A stretch of DNA of 64,000 bases, taken from the NCBI RefSeq assembly GCF_041821145.1, contig NZ_JBGUBC010000004.1:62001-126000 (forward strand), written 5' to 3'. How positions within the stretch are numbered: position 1 is the first letter of the stretch; each line of letters starts with the position of its first letter. The position numbers and the translations under genes were made by a program. Positions 60,330 through 64,000 of the stretch are shown here, piece by piece. This stretch comes from Halopenitus sp041821145. Its GTDB lineage: Archaea; Halobacteriota; Halobacteria; Halobacteriales; Haloferacaceae. A model generated the notes under the pieces. That model was not told the origin of the DNA. It was given only the letters and a program-made list of their open reading frames with translations, and made no database searches.

Positions 60330-61205
60330 TCATCCCTGATCGACGATCCGAATTCGGTCGGCGATCGGAAGCGTCGGGCGATCGCGTGCCAAGGCGGCGA
60401 CGGCGTCCATGAACGCGGTCCGGTAGCTGGCCGGACCAGCCACTTCCTCGGTGTCGCCTGCGTGTTCGCCCGCAAGCCCGTAGGCGATCGTCGCGAGAAG
60501 CGCGGCGTCGATCATGGTCGTCGCCGGAGCGTCAGCGTCCTCGACGGTCGATCCGAAGATCGCGAGCGTGCTCCCGAGCATGCAACCCGTTCCGACGAAC
60601 GACCCCATCCGCTCGTGTCCGACGGCGAGTTCGTAGGCGCTTTCGGCGGTTGCGACGACATCGGTCTCGCCGGAGGCGACGACGACCGCGCCGGTTTCGT
60701 CCGCGAGCGCTCTCGCGGCGGGGACGATCGAGCCGTGTTCGCCGACCGATTCGACCCCGCGGACGGTCGCGGTCTCACCCGCGAGGCCGGCGATCTCGCC
60801 GCGGTTGCCCTTGATAATGGCCACGTCGACGGCCTCGAGGATCCGATCGACGGCCGAGACGCGAAACGACGTCGCCCCGTAGCCGACCGGATCAAGCACG
60901 ACCGGACTCGCGGTCCCGTTGGCGCTCGTTCCGGCGTCGATCATCGCCTCGACATCTTGGTCGGTCATCCGTCCCGTGTTACACAGGACGGCGTCGGCGC
61001 CGGCGGCCATCTCACCGGCCTCCGCAGGCGCGTCGGCCATCACCGGCAATCCGTTCCAGTGGAGCGTGATGTTCGCGGTCTCGCTCATCGTCACCTCGTT
61101 GGTGAGATGTTGAACGAGCGGTCCCGCCTTCGCGATCGCTGCGAGGGTATCCGAGAGCACGTCACCGGTGATTCCGTCGGGTGCGAGCGGAACGTCACTC
61201 GGCAT
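60330..61205 (-). CDS. thiM: Hydroxyethylthiazole kinase
   Basis: Phosphorylates the thiazole for thiamine salvage. 291 residues: start region PLVQHLTNEVTMSETANI, KGNRGEIAGLAGE, and the catalytic Cys loop FVGTGCMLGS. Start ATG 61205 lies 11 bp inside the thiE end, so the order is thiE-thiM with coupled translation. Complete. Confidence 0.95.
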   Translation of the reverse strand: MPSDVPLAPDGITGDVLSDTLAAIAKAGPLVQHLTNEVTMSETANITLHWNGLPVMADAPAEAGEMAAGADAVLCNTGRMTDQDVEAMIDAGTSANGTASPVVLDPVGYGATSFRVSAVDRILEAVDVAIIKGNRGEIAGLAGETATVRGVESVGEHGSIVPAARALADETGAVVVASGETDVVATAESAYELAVGHERMGSFVGTGCMLGSTLAIFGSTVEDADAPATTMIDAALLATIAYGLAGEHAGDTEEVAGPASYRTAFMDAVAALARDRPTLPIADRIRIVDQG

Positions 61206-61833
61206 CGACCACGACCTCCCGTAGATTCTGCGCAGCGGCCTCGGGATCGTCAGCGGCCGTGATCGCGGAGATGACCGCGACGCCGGTCGCGCCGGCCTCG
61301 ATCACGGCCGCGGCGTTGTCGGCGTTGATCCCGCCGATCCCCACGATCGGAATCTCGACCGCTTCGGCGATCTCTCGGATCCGGCCCGGGCCGATGCCGT
61401 CTTTGGCTCCGTCGACCTCCTTCGAGGAGGTTCCGTAGACGGCCCCCACGCCGAGGTAGTCGGCACCGGCCGCCTCGGCGATCTCGGCTTCCCGGACCGT
61501 CGAGGTCGAACAACCGACGATCGTCTCCTCGCCGAGTTGCTCGCGAGCGACCTCGATCGGGAGGTCCGACTGCCCGAGGTGGACTCCATCGGCCGAAATG
61601 GCTGCCGCCAGATCGATCCGATCGTTGACGATCAACGCCGCGTCCGCCGCATCGGTGAGTTCGCGGAGCCGTTGGCCCAATCGATAGCGATCACGTGCGC
61701 TTCGGTCCTTCTCGCGAAGTTGGACGGCGTCGACGCCGCCGGCGAGCGCCGCTTCGACGACCGTCTCCGTCTCGCGACCCGCCGAGAGATGCTGTTGGGT
61801 GACGAGATACGTCCGCCAGTCTCGTGGATCCAT
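61195..61833 (-). CDS. thiE: Thiamine-phosphate synthase
   Basis: Joins HMP-PP and thiazole phosphate. 212 residues from ATG 61833; conserved QLREKD, VNDRIDLAAA, GVHLGQSDLP, GCSTST and GIGGINADN. The frame upstream to 62052 is not family-like. First of the thiE-thiM pair. No TPP riboswitch is visible upstream; TATA-like candidates are CATTAG and ATATATG just before the start. Confidence 0.93.
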   Translation of the reverse strand: MDPRDWRTYLVTQQHLSAGRETETVVEAALAGGVDAVQLREKDRSARDRYRLGQRLRELTDAADAALIVNDRIDLAAAISADGVHLGQSDLPIEVAREQLGEETIVGCSTSTVREAEIAEAAGADYLGVGAVYGTSSKEVDGAKDGIGPGRIREIAEAVEIPIVGIGGINADNAAAVIEAGATGVAVISAITAADDPEAAAQNLREVVVDAE

Positions 61834-61940
61834 CGCCCGGACATATATGACGGCCCCTAATGGTGATTCCGACCGCGGATCCACCCGTTCGCGTTCATGT
61901 CGGCACAAGACCCAAGCCTCGCCGGATCGGTGTTTGGGAC

Positions 61941-62435
61941 ATGGATACCTCCATCGACGTGGATGCGCCCTCCGATGCCGGGCAGTCGGGCGGATCGTCC
62001 GGGACGTCGGGCTCCGACAGCCGTCCGATCGTCGGGATCGACGGGCGGGCATTTTCCCTGCGGGCGTTCGGGATCGCTCTCGTCGCGATCGCGGTGGGCG
62101 GATTCCTCGGTGGATCCCTCCTCGGGATCGTTCCGCTGGTCGGAGGGGCGCTCGGCAATGCGATCGGGGTCGTCGTTGTGACTTTCCTCCTCGGTTCGAT
62201 CGGTGCCGATCGGCGGTACGTCGAAACCGGACTCGCTGGCGCGGGAGTCGGGACGGTGAGCGCGCTTGCGGGGCTCGTTTCGGTCGGCATCCTCCCCGTC
62301 GGCGTTCGATTCCTCCGCGAGTACGGGATGGGCGTGGCGGGCTTTGGCGCCGCTATCGGGATCGTTCTCGCGCTCGTCGGGTACTACTTCGGGCGGGACC
62401 TCCGGGCCGGACTGACTCGCGATATCGACCGCTGA
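61941..62435 (+). CDS. Membrane protein with glycine-rich helices
   Basis: 164 residues from ATG 61941 (MDTSIDVDAPSDAG). A 40-residue Ser/Gly/Asp-rich head, then three to four Gly/Ala-rich transmembrane segments (IALVAIAVGGFLGGSLLG, GALGNAIGVVVVTFLLGS, AGAGVGTVSALAGLVSVG, GVAGFGAAIGIVLALVGYYFG), similar in look to DUF456-type proteins. Function unknown. Confidence 0.7.
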   Translation: MDTSIDVDAPSDAGQSGGSSGTSGSDSRPIVGIDGRAFSLRAFGIALVAIAVGGFLGGSLLGIVPLVGGALGNAIGVVVVTFLLGSIGADRRYVETGLAGAGVGTVSALAGLVSVGILPVGVRFLREYGMGVAGFGAAIGIVLALVGYYFGRDLRAGLTRDIDR

Positions 62436-62470
62436 CGGCGGTCACTGATCGGTCGTGAATCGGCGGCCGA

Positions 62471-63127
62471 TCATCGAATCGAGAATTGGCCGTCCTCGTG
62501 ACTGAGAAAGCCGGCATCCTGGAGCCGCGAGAGCGCCTGTTCGACGACGTCGGTGGCTGTCTGTACCTCGGAAGCGACGGCCTCGAGTGATCCGTCGGTC
62601 TCGACGACGGCCGCGAGGACCTCCGCGTAAAAGCGACTGTCGGCCTCCGGTCCGAACCGTTCGTCGATCCGCGAGAGGACGTTCTCCATCCGGCCGTGGA
62701 CCCACCGCTGTGCAAGCGACAGCTCACGATCGAGTTCCTGGAGTCGACCGAACTCGGCAGCCATCTCCGCCAGTTCGTCCGGATCGTTGCCCTCCTCGAC
62801 TTCGATCGAGAGGTGCGGGCAGCAACCGGTCATGTCCAGTCCAGGATTCGCGGGATACGCGCTCTTTGCGCCGAATCCGTATGGTGAGACGTTCACTTCG
62901 AGGCGCAGGCTCCGGGAGATGCGAAAGTACTTGCGGCGCGTTCCGTTGGTCGTCGACTCGATGAGCCCGGCCTCCTCCAGCTTTCGGAGATGGTCGATGA
63001 CCGCCTTCGGGCTGACGCCAAGGTACTCGGAGATCTCCGTCACGTAACAGGACTTATGCGAGAGCAAGCGGAGGATGCGCCGTCGGTTCTCGTTGCCGAG
63101 GAGATCGAGCAACACCGCGGAGTCCAT
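62471..63127 (-). CDS. ArsR-type winged-helix regulator
   Basis: 218 residues from ATG 63127. Winged-helix domain at 1-75 (LLGNENRRRILRLLSHKSCYVTEISEYLGVSPKAVIDHLRKLEEAGL). A middle DMTGCCPHLSIEVEEG could bind metal or thiol through CC and His. The C-terminal half is helical with a second helix-turn-helix-like segment (LEAVASEVQTATDVVEQALSRLQDAGFL). Divergent from the CBS-domain gene, with repeats and a palindrome between them. Target unknown. Confidence 0.85.
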   Translation of the reverse strand: MDSAVLLDLLGNENRRRILRLLSHKSCYVTEISEYLGVSPKAVIDHLRKLEEAGLIESTTNGTRRKYFRISRSLRLEVNVSPYGFGAKSAYPANPGLDMTGCCPHLSIEVEEGNDPDELAEMAAEFGRLQELDRELSLAQRWVHGRMENVLSRIDERFGPEADSRFYAEVLAAVVETDGSLEAVASEVQTATDVVEQALSRLQDAGFLSHEDGQFSIR

Positions 63128-63161
63128 TGACGTGAAGTTAGCGATAGAGACATATAACCTT

Positions 63162-63239
63162 GGCTGACCCCGTGCCTGCGTTCGATGTCCGTCCGACCAT
63201 GGCTGCCCCCGTGCCTGCGTCCGAAGTCCGTTCGACCAC
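63162..63239. repeat. Two-copy 39-bp direct repeat
   Basis: GGCTGACCCCGTGCCTGCG-type unit at 63162-63200 and 63201-63239, with about four differences. Lies upstream of the ArsR-type gene. A partial third piece (GTCCGATGTCCGTAC) follows. Confidence 0.8.
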
Positions 63240-63253
63240 GACGTCCGATGTCC

Positions 63254-63280
63254 GTACATTCAATACCCATCCGAATGTAC
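63254..63280. promoter_or_regulatory. 8-bp inverted repeat, candidate operator
   Basis: GTACATTC (63254-63261) and GAATGTAC (63273-63280) are perfect inverted repeats separated by 11 bp, located 15 bp before the CBS gene start and about 127 bp before the ArsR-type gene on the other strand. Half-site spacing of 19 bp suits a winged-helix dimer (inference). Confidence 0.5.
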
Positions 63281-63294
63281 TTTCGAGTTGGTCC

Positions 63295-64000
63295 ATGAAC
63301 ATCGATGGCATCGCAGTGCCGGAATACGTCGAGGTCGACGTCGACGAGCGTCTCGCAAAGGTCCGATCACTCTTCGACCAGCGAAATCTGAAGGGAATCA
63401 TCATCACGGAGGATGGGGACTACGCGGGCGTCGTGGGTGAAAAACAGCTGATCCGATCGCGAGTGGGCGACGATACGAAAGTCTCGGCGGTAATGAAGTC
63501 CGCACCGGAGATCGATCGCCGCGAGGACATCCGGGAAGCCGCGCGGCTGCTTATCGAGGGTAACGTGAAGATCGCCCCGGTCTACGACGGCGAGAAGCTC
63601 TACGGGATCATCACGGAGGACGCGATCCTCGAGACGGTCGTCGAGAGCCTGGATGCGAACACCGTCGACCAGGTGTATACGACTGACGTGGTCACGATCG
63701 GCGAGAAGGAGCACGTGGGACGGGGCATAAATCAGCTCCGGAAACACGGGATCTCGCGGCTGCCGGTGTGCAACGAAAAGGGAACGCTCACCGGGATCGT
63801 CACGACCAACGACATCGTCAACTTCGTCGTGCGCGATCAGGATCGACAGGGCAGCGGCGATCGGGCCGGCGACATCGACCGAATGCTCGATCTCCCGGTC
63901 TACGACCTGATGTCGAGCCCGCCGATCACCGCCCATCCCGACGAGACGACGAAGGCGGCCCTCGAACGGATGTTCGAGAACGGCGTCGCCGGCCTCGTCG
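63295..64000 (+). CDS. CBS-domain protein, 3' end cut by window
   Basis: At least 235 residues from ATG 63295. Two CBS pairs are visible: residues about 8-115 (ITEDGDYAGVVGEKQLIRS, VKIAPVYDGEKLYGIITEDAILE) and about 122-235 (VVTIGEKEHVGRGINQLRKHGISRLPVC, GIVTTNDIVNFVV). Four or more CBS motifs in a row bind adenine nucleotides; in archaea such stand-alone proteins sense energy state (general knowledge). The protein continues past the window, so a further domain cannot be excluded. Confidence 0.88.
   Translation, partial: MNIDGIAVPEYVEVDVDERLAKVRSLFDQRNLKGIIITEDGDYAGVVGEKQLIRSRVGDDTKVSAVMKSAPEIDRREDIREAARLLIEGNVKIAPVYDGEKLYGIITEDAILETVVESLDANTVDQVYTTDVVTIGEKEHVGRGINQLRKHGISRLPVCNEKGTLTGIVTTNDIVNFVVRDQDRQGSGDRAGDIDRMLDLPVYDLMSSPPITAHPDETTKAALERMFENGVAGLV

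Overview
The window is chromosomal DNA from a haloarchaeon (class Halobacteria). Signs are the high GC content, the very acidic proteins, archaeal information-processing genes (Cdc48, PAN, aIF5B, Nob1, Pus10, archaeosine enzymes, XPD-like helicase), F420 enzymes, an archaeal tRNA-Leu and tRNA-Gly, and TATA-like boxes about 22-33 nt before many start codons, which implies mostly leaderless mRNAs. I cannot assign a genus. About 65 protein genes and two tRNAs fill the window densely on both strands. The first gene (sugar-acid dehydratase) and the last (CBS-domain protein) are cut by the window edges.

Region by region: 1-6.1 kb holds the cut dehydratase, heme A synthase (ctaA), the Cdc48 ATPase and larC with a long His-Asp tract. 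6.2-10 kb has tRNA-Leu(UAA), a ferredoxin, an RNase-H-like protein, a gene-free stretch with two strong hairpins, and an ABC exporter. 10-17.1 kb has pus10, a small-modifier (SAMP/MoaD-like) fusion, azlCD, a universal stress protein, truA, nadE with an AT-rich leader, and tRNA-Gly(CCC) followed by duplicated copies of its own 3' end. 17.3-27.9 kb has an acyltransferase, an aldo/keto reductase, cofE plus an F420-dependent oxidoreductase, a site-2 protease, tgtA, pan and pdaD. 28-34.2 kb has infB, the PRC-barrel/nob1 pair, a Rad3/XPD-like helicase, upp and a small zinc-finger protein.

34.4-37 kb is an htpX, pspAB, membrane protein, yigZ run on the minus strand, the last three joined by 4-base overlaps. 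37.1-42.6 kb is a lipoyl / 2-oxoacid dehydrogenase cluster (lipA, E1-beta, E2, E3) in which E1-alpha is missing and a 31-codon ORF sits in its place. 42.6-51.7 kb has two Tat lipoproteins, glmM, a coiled-coil protein, hisI, a prepilin peptidase, a DCoH-like dehydratase, an MFS transporter and the archaeosine radical-SAM enzyme. 51.7-64 kb has a second MFS transporter, an enolase-superfamily protein, a DUF2150-type protein, a large pilin-like surface protein, a ThDP enzyme, a 26-bp tandem array, an amidohydrolase, thiE-thiM, an ArsR-type regulator and a CBS-domain protein.

Linked functions: tRNA modification recurs (Pus10, TruA, ArcTGT, the archaeosine radical-SAM enzyme, and PdaD, which supplies agmatine). 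Protein quality control is well represented (Cdc48, PAN, HtpX, site-2 protease). I found no CRISPR array, no intact transposase, no prophage and no obvious defence system. The most unusual points are the E1-alpha gap, the two-GG modifier fusion, the tRNA-Gly 3'-end duplications, and several unexplained repeats and palindromes.
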